Positions 1-11,141 are shown, numbered from the stretch's first letter. The stretch: 64,000 nucleotides of DNA from Ephydatia muelleri (GCA_013339895.1 JABACO010000003.1:13405460-13469459); one strand, 5' to 3'. The notes: generated by a model not told the origin, from the sequence alone. Numbers and translations are program-made.

Positions 1-394
1 AATTTTCAACTTTGTTTGAGACACCGGGCCACCACACAGCTGATTCCACACGAAGTCGACACTTAAGGATACCCTAATGTCCCTGGTGAACTTTCAGCAT
101 TGGCTCTTGTCACAAGCCTTGGGGAATCACAATATGACTTCCATAGAGTAGGAGATCATAATGCAGTGTCAGCTTTGCCCTCACCATCCAGTAAGGTTTC
201 AGGTTCAGTGGAAGCTTCAATTGGCTTTCACTGGCCAGCCAAATTTGCAATAACTTATCACAACTCCAGGCTCAGTATCAGCGGCTTGAGCATGGCGATT
301 GCTGTTTAGTGGCCGGAAGAGTTTCAGTAATGACAGCAATGTGGCTTTCTACTTTTTCTGGAATTCGATACAACTGTTAACGGGGACTCCTGTT

Positions 395-765
395 GGGGCT
401 CGGAAAAGGGCATCAGCTGTGTACATATATTTCCCCGGTATATGCACAATGGAGAATGCAACCTCATCAATCTCAGTCGAAACCGTAACACCCGCGGAGG
501 AAGATCATCCAAATGTTTTGAACTTAAGAGTGGCGACAAGGTTTGTGGTCCGTTTCTATCAATATTTGTTTGCCCAAGATATATTCTCACAAGCCCATGT
601 TATAGCCAATGCTTCCTTTTCTATCTGGGCGTAGCGTCTTTCAGTTTCAGTTAAGGAACGAGAAGCTTACACAACTGGTTTCCACCCAGGTATCTTGGTA
701 CAATTGAAAGAGGACTGCTCCTAGCCCATATGAGAAGCATCTGATGACAGCTTGGTCTCCGCACC
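395..765 (-). pseudogene. gypsy-type RNase H, broken
   Basis: Minus-strand remnant of the RNase H domain of an LTR retrotransposon polyprotein. Conceptual translation in shifting frames shows 'SSDASHMG' (about 735-760), then 'TETERRYAQIEKEALAITWA' (about 590-650), and then 'TDHKPLSPLL' and 'PPRVLRFRLRLMRL' (about 440-540). These are the usual order of blocks in gypsy RNase H, which degrades the RNA strand during reverse transcription. Several frame changes and a stop after the aspartate block show it is dead. The integrase that should follow would lie left of position 1, outside the window. Confidence 0.75.
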
Positions 766-1009
766 AGGATCGTACAGAGAAAGGATGGTAGGCTTAGTCA
801 GTTACGCTTTTGCTGTTTTGAAGGATTCTTCCTGAGCTGGGCCCCATGTCCATGTACACTTAGTACTCAAAAGCTGTCTCAATGGCTGTGTGATTGAGGC
901 AAGGTTTGGGAAAAACTTCCCAACTGGTTTAACATTCCCATAAACCTCCGCAACTCCGAAACATTGTTAGATTGATCCATCAGACTTATAGCTGATGATT
1001 TTTTTCAGG

Positions 1010-1680
1010 ATCTGCACTGATTCCATCCTTAGCTAGAACATGGCCAAGAAAGGTCAACATGCTAGTGTTGAAAACACATTTGTCTTTATTCAGTGTTACC
1101 CCCACTGACTGTATTCTTGTGAGGGCCTCAGCTAATCTCTGATCATGTTCTTCCTGAGTCTTGCCAAATATCAGTACACATCATCTATTAAGCACAAAGT
1201 TCCTTTCAAACCACTCAGGATATTACTCATTCTCTTTTGGAAGAGTTCTGGGGCACTGGATACACCAAAGGGAAGCTCATTGAAATGGTAGCGTCCAAAG
1301 GGGGTGACAAAAGTAGTCAGCAAACGAGATGACGGAGCAAGAGGAATTTGTCAAAACCCACTATTAGCGTCAAGCTTACTGAAGACTTTTGATCTGGATA
1401 GCTGGGCGAGAATCTCATCCACTCTAGGAAGTGGATAAACTTCTCTTAGAACACTCTCATTCAATGGCTTGAGATCAACACAAATGCGGATAGCTCCATT
1501 AGGTTTCTGTGCCACAACCATCCCAGCCCACCAAGGAGTAGGGATGTCAACTTTGGAGATAACACCACAAGCTTCCATTTGGTCCAACTCTGTTTGCACT
1601 TGCTTACGAAGAGGGATGGGTACATGTCTGGGAGCAAACAGAGAGGCTGGTTTGGAGTTTGATCTCATATGGTTCAACCA
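1010..1680 (-). pseudogene. gypsy-type reverse transcriptase, broken
   Basis: Reverse transcriptase of the same minus-strand gypsy relic. An open stretch at 1351-1677 carries 'ELDQMEACGVISKVDIPTPW', 'KPNGAIRICVDLKPLNESVL' and 'YPLPRVDEILAQLSRSKVFS' followed by 'KLDANSGF', the classic fingers and palm blocks. It then breaks frame. Past the break are the remains of the catalytic box (1180-1195, reading LIDDV where YxDDV is usual, followed by a stop) and 'LTFLGHVLAKDGI' at about 1018-1060. The altered catalytic tyrosine position plus the stops make this non-functional. It lies between the protease/gag remnants (1.9-2.85 kb) and RNase H (below 0.77 kb), in the normal gypsy order. Confidence 0.85.
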
Positions 1681-1924
1681 GATTTCCTAGGCCTCAAAAC
1701 CGAGCAGGGTAATTTGCCAGGATCTTGTCCTTGAAACTGCTCGTAATCTCCCTAATAGCTGGAAGTCCTAGCAAGTTATTCTTCAAACCCTTTACAACAA
1801 AAATCTGGTGTTTCTCTGATTTCCCTTGGTATGCAAGGTAACCAATGAACTCGCCTGCTACAAGTAACGGTTGGTTTGATGGGCCTCACGGTATTTTTGA
1901 AGGCTTAGCCAGCTTTCCCTTCCC

Positions 1925-2295
1925 TTTTATCTTCCTGTAATCTTCTTCAGATATAGCTGTGACATCAGCACCAGTGTCTATCTTGAAGAGTAAAGGCTGT
2001 CCACATACTGTGATGTTTGCCATCCAGGAACTCTCTCCTTTTCCAACTGGACCAAGGAATACTGTCTCACCTCACCTTTGACGCTGTCCATCTCCTTATC
2101 CAACACCCGTGGGGTCCTCTGGGAAAAACATTGGGACTTGAAGTGTCCTCTTTTATGACACTGGAAACAAGTCACTTTCTGAGCTGGACACTTCCCTGTT
2201 TCATGCTGATTTCCACACCTGGTACAGGATGAAGATAGATTCTTATGATGTGCCCCCTTGTTCATTGACTTCATCCAATTCACATCTGCTTCCAC
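1925..2295 (-). pseudogene. gag zinc knuckles and retropepsin motif
   Basis: The minus-strand reading frame at 1978-2295 encodes two CCHC-like knuckles in a row, 'CTRCGNQHETGKC' and 'CFQCHKRGHFKSQC', which bind RNA in retrotransposon Gag. Just downstream in a different frame (about 1935-1990) is 'FKIDTGADVTAISEE', the active-site DTGA block of an aspartic protease. The knuckle frame runs to a stop without joining the protease frame. Related elements usually read through in one frame, so this is probably a frameshift mutation rather than programmed shifting. Confidence 0.75.
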
Positions 2296-2337
2296 TCCTT
2301 CCTTATCCTTGTCCTTCTGTCCTTTGAGAACCAGCTG

Positions 2338-2847
2338 TTACTCCCCGACAGATTCTGATTGACGCACCATCCGTGACGCTTTCTCCAACGTTAACTCGGG
2401 GTCCATCTGTAGTCGTTTGGAGAGTACTTTATCTAGAATTCCAATCACTATTCTGTCACAAATTAATTCCTCCCGAAGTTGTCCATACTCACAGTTTCTC
2501 GCCAGAGCGTGTAGCACTAGGAGGTACTGTTCAGTCGACTCGCCCTCCATTTGGTCCCTGCTATTGACCCGTGCGCGCTCGAAAATAAGATTCTTTCTCA
2601 CTCCGAAAAACTTCTCGAACGTATGGACTGCTTCCGCGTACACCTTTTTCGCCTTGTCGGTGGCATCGCACGCTGCGAATACCTCTCCTGCCTCCTCGCC
2701 CAGGCAATACAACAGTGTGTTAACCTGCTTCCCTTCGTCCTCTGTCGAAAGACCAGGTGCCATGCACCCGGTACTGCTCAAAGCGTCTCTGCCACCGAGG
2801 CCATTCGTACGGCTGTCAGCCATTGCAACACCGCTGCTTTTAGGCAC
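2338..2847 (-). pseudogene. gypsy gag, N-terminal part
   Basis: A 169-codon minus-strand frame has the alpha-helical pattern of a gypsy Gag capsid. It includes 'STEDEGKQVNTLLYCLGEEA', 'VHTFEKFFGVRKNLIFERAR' and 'REELICDRIVIGILDKVLSK'. A short block expected just before (RWQRRFEQYR-like) is readable only in another frame at about 2780-2815, so the start of the protein is frameshifted. The gene begins almost on top of the primer-binding site at 2874-2891 and is followed by the zinc knuckles at 2.0-2.3 kb. Confidence 0.75.
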
Positions 2848-2891
2848 CAGTCATTTCGATGGCGTGGGTTTAGATCCCACCGCTGCCACCA
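2845..2891 (-). other. LTR primer-binding site, tRNA-Leu 3' half
   Basis: Read on the plus strand, 2864-2891 is the 3' end of a tRNA: T-stem GTGGG, a seven-base loop, CCCAC, acceptor strand CGCTGCC, discriminator A and CCA. From memory of metazoan tRNA-Leu(AAG/UAG), the match extends left through the variable arm to about 2846. On the minus strand this is the primer-binding site of the gypsy element, starting TGGTGGCAGCGG. The 5' LTR would lie to the right (from about 2895). A minus-strand TATA-like stretch at 2930-2942 fits an LTR promoter, but I could not fix the LTR's outer end. Confidence 0.6.
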
Positions 2892-2899
2892 GACCATGT

Positions 2900-4170
2900 C
2901 CAATAATCGAATGACGCATGCGCATGCACATAAATATAGCTGCACATAGAATTATCCCACACTTCCAACTTTGGATTTAATAAGGCGATTTTTAAAATTT
3001 GCTTGCAAAGATAGCTGTGTCATGCTATGATAAGGGCATGATGAACTTCAAGTGCCTTACACAGTGCAAAAAGTTTGTTATGCGACACTGTATATTATAA
3101 CGTATATTCGAAAATAAGCAGCAATATAAGCTGTCTGCGTATTGAACATTATAAGCAAATGCGTATATTGAAATATTGTCAGTCACGTGCGGTTTCTGGT
3201 ATCTTAGCAAACATTTGAATTTCATTAATGTTACACGGTTTGGTGAACCGCGCACTATCGTAATTTGGGCTTTGACCTTCCGTAAACCAGTCCTCCGCCC
3301 CCCCCCCCCCCCCATCCCCACTCCCCCTTTGCATCTGCTTGGTTTATAAAACTTTTCTTCGCACATATAAGTGGTACAACACCAAACACAAATATTCAAA
3401 CACCATAGTGCCTTAAGACAGCGGTTCCCAAGTACTAACTTAGTGTGACCTGATAAAGACGAGAATATAATAACATTTGGCGCCAATTGAAATGGCCATA
3501 CTTACCTCTAGTGATGGACTTGTTGGTGCTGACTAACCAAATGCGCACAAAAGAAAAATACATTTTAGTGCCCCCAGCATACTTACCAGTTCGAATAGAA
3601 ACGCTGCAGAAAAGCAAAATGAAGGTAGCAAAGCCATTGCGTACTTACCTCAGCAGAATCGACCCGCGCTTGTGATAGCCGAAACCCATAGTCCTTGAGA
3701 CAGCGGTCCCCACGTACTATGTGACCTAATAAAGACGAGAACAATAACATTTGGCATCAATTGAAATGGTCATACTTGCCACTGTGTAACTTACCTCAGC
3801 AGAATCGGCCGCTTGTAATAACCGGAGACCAACCCCAATAAAGTGCATTGCACACAAATTGTGAGTCGCTTACCGTATACTAGGCTTGCTTTCAGCAGAT
3901 TGATGAGGCTGATGTACTACATCACAAACGCATCCCCAAAATAACACAAACGTGATAAGCAAAGTCACGTACCTTTCCAGGCCATGCACACTCACACAGG
4001 AACCCGCCAAAATTAGCCATCACGTGCAATGGCATACTCTAATTGGTGCACTTTTAAAATTGGTTATAAATAGTAAATAACAACGATAACAGCACTAACC
4101 TATTGACAAGTAAGACTATCACCTATTTCTTGAACTGGCAGAAATCTTCAATGTTACAACATTTACAATA
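2900..4170. other. non-coding, probable LTR and local duplication
   Basis: No gene recognised. The right end of the gypsy element (its 5' LTR) must start here but no boundary is clear. A C-run lies at 3299-3313. A block around 3405-3530 recurs imperfectly at about 3690-3800 (shared 'GACAGCGGT', 'TAATAAAGACGAGAA'-like and 'CAATTGAAATGG' strings). A third string, 'CTTACCTCAGCAGAATCG', occurs at about 3647 and 3791. Several ACTTACC strings would be 5' splice sites on the minus strand. Confidence 0.4.
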
Positions 4171-4243
4171 GAGGTTGTGCATTGGGCGGAGCGAAATGAC
4201 ATTATTTGTGTTAACCGCCATTTTGAGTGTCAAAAGCAATTGT

Positions 4244-4540
4244 ATGGGCAAGGCTTGTTGTGCAGTTGGATGCAGTAATCGTTTCATTAAAGGTTCGGGC
4301 GTTCATTTTCCTCAAGATGAAGAACGTAAGTCCCAGTGGATAGCAGCAGTGGGGCCGGCGCAAAGATTGGATTCCAAATGAGTACTCGTGGATACACTTC
4401 GTTTCGGGGGAATAGAGCAACAACCTCCTATCCCCTAATTATGTTCCTTCCTTATTCGAGCACATGAAGAGCCCTTTGAAGAGGAAGCGTGTGCATGATA
4501 TGAACAGATTCCACAAAACATTGGAGGTGATAAAAAGGAA
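4244..4540 (+). pseudogene. THAP zinc-finger domain, broken
   Basis: Starting at the ATG at 4244, the frame reads 'MGKACCAVGCSNRFIKGSGV' then 'HFPQDEERKSQWIAAVG'. This is the N-terminal half of a THAP domain (C2CH zinc finger, DNA binding), with the first cysteine pair and the conserved phenylalanine-proline. The frame then stops at 4381. The rest of the domain is found one frame over ('DWIPNEYSWIHFVSGE', a stop, then 'SPNYVPSLFEHMKSPLKRKR', ending about 4500). The second zinc-ligand pair is damaged. THAP domains occur in host factors and in P-element-like transposases, and I cannot tell which this was. Further frame at 4510-4750 is not recognised. Confidence 0.65.
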
Positions 4541-5017
4541 GTTGGTAAAAAAAAAATTGATGCTGCAGAGTTTTTGCTACAGCTATCGGAACCTGAGGCC
4601 AATTATTCCAATCTACACTAACAATGCCTCTCTCATACGCAACATACGGGTCTTCAAGCGCACCAACCAGCTCCATTTTTACCTTGTAACGCTGTTTGGC
4701 AGTGTCATGAAGCTAATAGTAATACTCAGAGTATTTGGCCGTACTTTCTAGCTGCATTTAATCACACGAAATGGCTCAAACGGTTAGTCAGGAACCTCCA
4801 ATCACTCTATTACGGATAGACACGTGTGTGCTTTTAACACTCAAAATGGCGCTTAGCAAAGGTTGCTATTTATTGATGACGATTTATAACGCTATTGCAC
4901 AACCTCTATACCATGCTTTCCATATCATTATGTACTGTATATCCATTTCAAATTGAACAATAATGGTAAGAATAATAATGGTACACATTAACATTTCAAA
5001 ATTGTAATGACACACAC

Positions 5018-5450
5018 TTGCACGTACATGTCCACACGCTCGCGGACACACATGTCCACGCACACGTATAAACACACAACACACAGACGGACACATGCAC
5101 AGTCGCACGTACACACATGACAGATCGATGTCCACACACACGCATACAGACAGATGTCCACACACACGTATACACAGACAGATGTCCACACACACGCATA
5201 CAGACAGATGTCCACACACACACGTATACACAGACAGATGTCCACACACACGCATACAGACAGATGTCCACACACACGTATACACAGACAGATGTCCACA
5301 CACACGCATACAGACAGATGTCCACACACATCGTATACACAGACAGATGTCCACACACACGCATATGCACAGACACACACACACAGACAGATGTCCCACA
5401 CAGACAGATGTCCACACACACATTTACACACAGGCAGATGTCCATCAGTA
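5018..5450. repeat. CA-rich minisatellite
   Basis: Tandem repeat built from 'CAGACAGATGTCCACACACACG' alternating with two spacers (CATA and TATACA). This gives a two-part unit of about 50 bases, repeated about six times between 5130 and 5365 with degenerate flanks. All six frames are open over much of it, giving apparent Thr/His-rich or Cys/Val-rich proteins that are artefacts. Confidence 0.9.
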
Positions 5451-5829
5451 TCAATTCCGACTTCGGCATTGAGCGTGTCAAGTTCGATTTGTACTGACTG
5501 TCGCATGCTAAGTACTAAAGGCAAGCGCCAGCTCCTTAGTAATTAGATGCTTATGAACGCTTATACAGGAATTGATAACTCGCAGACAAATATACACACA
5601 GAATATGTGAAACTTGAATATACACGTGGTATGATATAAATATACTTACGGGGGTATATTTTGTACACTTAATTGTGCCTATATAAACAGTGACGAATTT
5701 AACACTTGCGGATTCTTGAATATACGCCGTCTTATATTTCAAATATAGTACTCAGGCGTACATTTTGGCGTATTCTCAAATATAACCAAAAATATACCGT
5801 ATCGTATATCTAACTTTTTGCACTGTGTT

Positions 5830-6227
5830 AGTGGGGCAAAGGACCAGGCTAGCAAATCGGAATGCCCAGCCACCATTTTAAGGTGAACTGGGTTTCTGCT
5901 GGTATTGAATACAGACCTAAGAGGCGTGACACGCAGCCATGTGCTAGCATTCTGGGATGATACTGAGAGCAGCCATGCTTGGTCGGGGAAATTGCTGCAT
6001 TGCAAAAGGGATTGTTTCAATTTTCGAAGACAACGTGCGTTGGTGAAGGTAATTGACGCAAGGGTTGATGTTGAGAGGGCTTCGTTGGGAGAAACAAGGG
6101 TGTTGTAGGGTATTGATTGCCTCGAGGAAGTATGGTGAGCTGATGTGCTCAGGGAAGGTGGAACAGATTGAGCTGATGTACGCAGGTGAGCAATGGAGGG
6201 AGATAAGTCAGAAACCCAGACCACCAT
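5830..6227 (-). pseudogene. R2-like retrotransposon fragment
   Basis: The minus-strand frame aligns by eye with residues around 490-600 of the relic at 15.5-17.9 kb. 'YNTLVSPNEALSTSTLASIT' matches 'YNRCVPPESAIDINSLTSSP', and 'LLQCSNFPDQAWLLSVSSQN' matches 'LLSQSSVADKARLLSVSSPH'. Spacing is conserved through 'NPVHLKMVAGH'. This is the segment between the RT palm and the restriction-like endonuclease. It has neither the catalytic RT motifs nor the endonuclease, so it is a truncated, inactive fragment of a related but not identical family. Confidence 0.65.
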
Positions 6228-6239
6228 GGGACAGGCTCA

Positions 6240-7002
6240 AGGTGGCTTGTTCCAAGCAGAGCAGTTGGCAGACACATCAATGCTCTAACACTAAAAAACA
6301 GCATCGATGGACACAACATTATTGTACACACATGGAGAGATAAAGGAAGTACTTCGTGTCAACTCATTCCACAACCATTCCACGAAGACCTTCAAACAAA
6401 CGCCGATGGAGAGAAATGCTTGACGAAGAGATAGGACATATTTGAAGTTTTCAACAAAATAGTCAAACGAAATAAAGTGGTAGAAGCATACTTCGATGCA
6501 GCTTTTATTATTGACATAAATTATCCCATGCGACACATAATTAGAAACAGCATGGCGAACACGGTCCTGGATCAGAGTAGTCATGTTATGTCAACGATCC
6601 TTAGAATTGTTGAAACTGATGCACACCTTTATAAATCCACAAGACTAGTAGATAAGCCATTCGGACTTTTATACTGAAGTTGTTGCATAAAGACTACTGA
6701 TTCACACAGATGTAATTTTGTTGTATTATGAAAGAGAAAAAGTCGTGTGTTAATGACCCTGAGTTTGCAGTATTCGTGCCAGGTAGTATACTGTGTTGCT
6801 AAGCATGCTAAGTAGATTATGCACTATTTGCAAAAGTTCTCTTTGACAAGCATGTTCGGACACATCCAATGGAAATATTGTTGCATTGTGTGGTCTTAAG
6901 TCAAATAATGGGAGTTCCTGCATTATTCGACACATAATGAAAGCCTCACAACAGTAAGAAATGCAAATATTATCATGCTATTCTGCAACTGATCATTTCT
7001 AT
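6240..7002. other. non-coding, nothing recognised
   Basis: AT-rich sequence with only short open frames of 60-97 codons that show no recognisable domain, no long spacing to a splice signal and no repeat structure that I can see. Confidence 0.5.
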
Positions 7003-7426
7003 TGCAAGCGTTACATTTCTATTGTGCATAAGTACTGGAAATTTTATAAATGTATGCACTACGTCTCTTTTTGCGTAAATGATCCCCAATACTTTGCATT
7101 ACATGAAAGCAGCCAACATCCCCAATACTAGTATTGCATTTACATGAAAGCAGCCTACATCCCCAATACTAGTATTGCATTTACATGATAGCAGCCAACG
7201 TCCCCAATACTAGTATTGCATTTACATGAAAGCAGCACGCAATGCAAATGAAGATATACTGAATCTTCTGTGAGCAGAAACAAAGTGCTTGCAGTTACTT
7301 AAAAAAATAGAACTTTAAATATATAGATGATTACTAAATGTACAAAAATGATCGTTTCCATGAAAAATGACCTAATGCATATATTATAAAATTTCCAATA
7401 TGGACAATAGAAATGTAACGCCTGCA
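7003..7426. mobile_element. MITE-like element, 23-bp terminal inverted repeats
   Basis: Bases 7003-7025 (TGCAAGCGTTACATTTCTATTGT) and 7404-7426 are inverted copies with a single mismatch, giving a 424-base non-coding element. The interior holds a 41-bp tandem repeat (see separate entry) and AT-rich sequence, with no transposase. I could not identify a clear target-site duplication, so the element class is unknown. Confidence 0.6.
7083..7240. repeat. 41-bp tandem repeat
   Basis: Unit 'TCCCCAATACTAGTATTGCA' followed by TTTACATGAAAGCAGCCNAC. Copies start at 7083 (shorter), 7119, 7160 and 7201, an exact 41-base period for the last three. Each copy contains the palindrome ATACTAGTAT. It sits inside the MITE-like element at 7003-7426. 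Confidence 0.85.
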
Positions 7427-7429
7427 TTG

Positions 7430-8340
7430 AAGTGTATGGCATAATTCCATGACGGATACTCAGATTCTCCGCGCCTAAGAATGTGTAGAGAACATTTCAG
7501 ACTTCTAGAATATCAAAAAGTTGAAATCTTGGAAAAAAAACTTTTCGTGGAATTGATCCCAACATATACATGTACATGTATACTAAGAATACTGTTCTTT
7601 CATTGCGTGTCACATTTTGTTATGAACATCACATTGGGATGATGACAAGCTCAGTAGAAAGATAATACAAATGTCAGATTTTAACTGATTTACTTAAAGT
7701 ACTCAGAGAGTTTAATGTCATTTTTAGTGTCCGGCCTACCACGCAAGCAATTTTAATTTGCAGTCAGTGTGGGTAGTTCCATAATACTGTAACTCGATTT
7801 ATCTGCAGGTATGCATCTATTAGACTCATTTCAACCCAGCCAGGCATACCAGTAGCAATATATTATCCTTTAGAAATAAATGTTTACTTTGTTTGGTTGT
7901 TGATGGTTCTCTGTCTGATGGTGATCCAACTGGACTTTGTTTAACTCCCAATGACTTTTTCCGTTGTGATGAAGATGATGATGGTTGTTCCTCTAACGGT
8001 TGTATTCAAACAGGAAAGGATGTTCAACTTGTGACTGAATACATATTGGGCACACCCACCCAAGTCCGCAAGGGACCAAAACCCTTCCATTCCTCAACTA
8101 GCTGTTGGAATGCATTTGTGAGAGTATTGAGTGTAGACCACATTGTAGAATAGCTACAATTTTGTTGCGGCTGTGGCAATATGCTTCTTTGTGCTGGATT
8201 TCCTGCATTGTAGAAATTTTGTTCAATACATCATATTAAGTAATGATAGCTTAAATGATTCATTTACATGTACTTGTATTACACAATTCACAGGGGAAAA
8301 GAGGTTGTCTAACTGTCATTGTAAGCCATTTATATCTTCA
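7430..8340. other. non-coding, downstream of the Roco gene
   Basis: No gene recognised. A plus-strand frame of 86 codons at 7893-8153, rich in Asp and Cys, has no recognisable domain and is not supported by other evidence. The region lies just beyond the stop of the minus-strand Roco frame at 8345, so its 3' untranslated region may fall here. Confidence 0.4.
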
Positions 8341-8344
8341 TACA

Positions 8345-10651
8345 TCACATACATGAAGGTACCTGTTCATGTATATTAAAAATAACTGGACACCTTTCAA
8401 CACTAAAGTGTATTTCTTGTCTATATATTATTGTTGGCTCACCTTGTGGTGGAAACACCCTTTTAGCCCGAATCGTTTCCTCGCATCGTTTACAAGTAAC
8501 GTATTTTGTACTTTGCCTGTCATCCCCAACAAAAAGTACAATGTAGCCCTTATATGGATCCTCAGGCATCAGCACTACAAAGATGGAATGATGGTTAAGA
8601 GATGCTGACATATGATTTCGTGTGATCTTTTGAATTTCTACATTTACTGAGCAACAAAATTGCACAAAAAAGCTTGGCAGTATGTACTCCACTTTATGTA
8701 CCAACACAATAATATGTCGTTTGAGCGGAAGTATCGATGCAATATTGGAAAATGGGACTTCAGTATTACCACTGTCTATCAGTAGCCATGGAAACAGTAA
8801 GCTGTCTGGATATGTTTTGGATGTAACCTTAAAAGCTAATCCAAAATCTAATAGTAATTGTAAATGCCTGTCCACTTCTGTAGACCGCCATACATAATTG
8901 GATATAATGTCTCTGCTAATGATTCCAGTGGTTTTAATACACTCTTCTGCCCTCTCAGCTTCTACTGTTCCCAATAATATTTTTAATTGGTCGGTAAGAT
9001 CATTTCTAAATATCTCACGAAGAAGCTGTATTAACCGCACAATATCCAAATAAATATTTCCTTTGAAGAGCAATATCTCCCCAGCTGCATGCAAGTTTTC
9101 AATAAAAGTTTCAAACTCTTTTTTGTCCAGAATCAGGTTTTCTTTCTTCAAACAGTCAAATGTCTTATCCATGCTAAGAATGGGCAAGTTCTGTTAGTCA
9201 ATGATAAGTTTTATTAGATACTCTTCTGCAGATGACCAATTTGGTTTACATTGCTCAAATGAAGCTGAAAACTCCAACTGCACTGGAAGTTCCTCAATTT
9301 TTCTATGAAGATTTTTGTGTCCATTGAGATCACACGCATTAGAAATGGAAAAATATTTATGGAATGCTCAATTAAATCCAAATTTAACACACATGTATTA
9401 GTAGAAGACTTCAAATTTTCAAATGCTTCGATGAGGAATTTTACTACATTGGCTTTAACTCTATCTGCCATTCCATCTGGACATTTGTCTGCATGTGTAC
9501 CAATGATCCATACAACAGGTGTGCCAATTCGGGCTATTACTGCTCTAAGCCAAGTACCAATATTATTTTCAAAGTATTTCGTATTAACGATGTATTTGCT
9601 CATGTCATAGACAATCCAAACCAAAGATCCAGAAGACATGAATATTTGATTCATCATTGCATAACATTTCTCTCCTGCAAAATCCCACAAATTGAGTTCC
9701 TACACACATGCCATTATTGCGAAACCGATAGAAGTAGTTATTTATTCCCACTGTATGATCAACTTCATCTATGTCAACTGGTGTGATATAATTATTTCTG
9801 TCAACCAGGGCTCTCACCAAAAAAGATTTTCCAGAACAACTCTCTCCTATGACAAGAACTCTGAGTGTCCCTCGTTGTCGTTCGCTTCTGTTGTCATTGT
9901 CTATTATCATGCCAATCAACTTACTATTATCACTGGGGTCAAGTACAGCACCCTTTATCTGAATAGGATTACTATGAATGGTGAATTTAATAGATCTCTT
10001 TGAGATAAGGTGCTTGGCTTCATCAGGAACGATCTGAATCCTATTGTTGTCCAGTGTGAGTATCATTAGAGCACTTAAGTCAGCGGAATAAAGTACAGAA
10101 GGAAATACCTTGATGTGGTTGTGATGCAGTTCTAGTCTTTTCAAACGATGAAGCTTAGAGATACTTTGAGGTAGGGAGATCAACAGGTTAAAGCTTAAAC
10201 TGAGAATTTCCAAATTAGCAAATTTCACATGGCAACACTCTAATGTTATTGTTGTCAAGAAGTAAGTTTCTGAGATTGCTGAAGGATTTTATATTAGAGG
10301 GAATTATAGTTAGCTGATTTTGAATCATATTCAAGTGTACAAGCTCTTTGAAATTAAATAGCCATGGTGAAAAAAATTTGAAACAGTTTGAAGACAAACC
10401 AATGCTGATAACTGAGTCCTTGTGGAGTAACAGTTGATATGGTATTGTGTTCAGTTTGTTGTGTGTAAAATCAACTAACTTCAAATTTTTACAAGAAGAC
10501 CACACATTTTCTGAATCAATTTTATCTATAAGTGCATTGCAGATGGTAAGTGTTGAATTATCTTGTGAAATAAAACAGTAGTCACCCGAGTCGAGTTGAA
10601 TTATAGTGCTTTGATTCAACATCTCCTCAATTATATGGAACTTTTCAAATT
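8345..10651 (-). pseudogene. Roco protein (LRR-Roc-COR), frame-broken
   Basis: Minus-strand gene for a Roco-family GTPase. From the N-terminus there are about seven leucine-rich repeats (10560 down to 9990, e.g. 'LVHLNMIQNQLTIIPSNI' and 'LEILSLSFNLLISLPQSI'). The Roc GTPase domain follows, with P-loop 'GESCSGKS' (about 9825-9850), 'WDFAGE' (about 9670-9690) and 'GTHADKC' (about 9490-9510). The COR domain runs from about 9190 to 8345. No kinase follows. The exon start at 10651 has a good acceptor (TTCCATAATTAG) and is in phase with a possible exon at 10716-10781. Frame changes near 10240, 9700 and 9215, plus a stop near 9190, break the protein. All three GTPase motifs remain intact, so recent decay or assembly error in a low-quality stretch are both possible. 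Roco proteins are scaffold GTPases, and their expansion in sponges and cnidarians is known. Confidence 0.8.
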
Positions 10652-10715
10652 CTAATTATGGAAAACATGATTTCTATTAGTTTCAAAGCACCTATATGAA
10701 AGACAACTTACGTAC

Positions 10716-10781
10716 CAATAGTTGGAAAATGATCAGCATAGATTAGGCCTCCATCACCTGGTGTAAGTTCAAGGATGCCCC
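10716..10781 (-). CDS. probable upstream exon of the Roco gene
   Basis: Bounded by an acceptor (CTTACGCAG) and a donor (GTACGTAAG) on the minus strand. It encodes 'GILELTPGDGGLIYADHF' then PTI and ends in phase 1. Joined to the exon starting at 10651 it stays open and leads straight into the Roco frame. The peptide itself is not one I recognise. Confidence 0.5.
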
Positions 10782-11079
10782 CTGCGTAAGAAAAAACGAA
10801 ACATGTATGTAATGAGTCAATGCAACTCCTTTCACTTGTAACATTAAAATTAGTTAATTAATGACAAAATATATGTATAGCGTTTAGAAATTTCTGTTTG
10901 CAATGTTCACTAGAATATTATTAAACTATTCATTGAAAATCTGAATGTCATGCTTCAATTGTTATACATATACATAGTGTCACCATACATACATGTGTAT
11001 ATGTATGTATATGTATACATCAGACAATGTGATGCATGTGTATGTGTGATTGCATGATGGTGTTTACATGGGCTCACAC

Positions 11080-11141
11080 CTTGCCTTTATTTCCAATGTC
11101 CTCATACACAAGGTCCTTCCCATCCCCATAGTCTATCTCAG
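11080..11141 (-). CDS. candidate exon, unknown protein
   Basis: Minus-strand stretch reading 'AEIDYGDGKDLVYEDIGNKG' between a possible acceptor (CTGCACAG) and donor (AAG|GTGTGA). Its end phase does not fit the start of the exon at 10781, so either an exon is missing between them or this is not part of the same transcript. The acidic, GD-rich composition looks coding-like. Confidence 0.35.

Noticed and set aside
2845..2891. A tRNA-Leu gene
   Set aside because: Only the 3' half is present, with CCA already in the DNA and no 5' half; its position next to gag fits a primer-binding site instead.
4884..5546. Several 125-179 codon open frames on both strands
   Set aside because: They are readings of a CA-rich minisatellite with no stop codons in its unit; composition is only Thr/His/Gln or Cys/Val.
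7083..7240. Regular repeats resembling a small CRISPR array
   Set aside because: The copies are directly tandem with a 41-base period, with no unique spacers, in a eukaryotic context and within a MITE.
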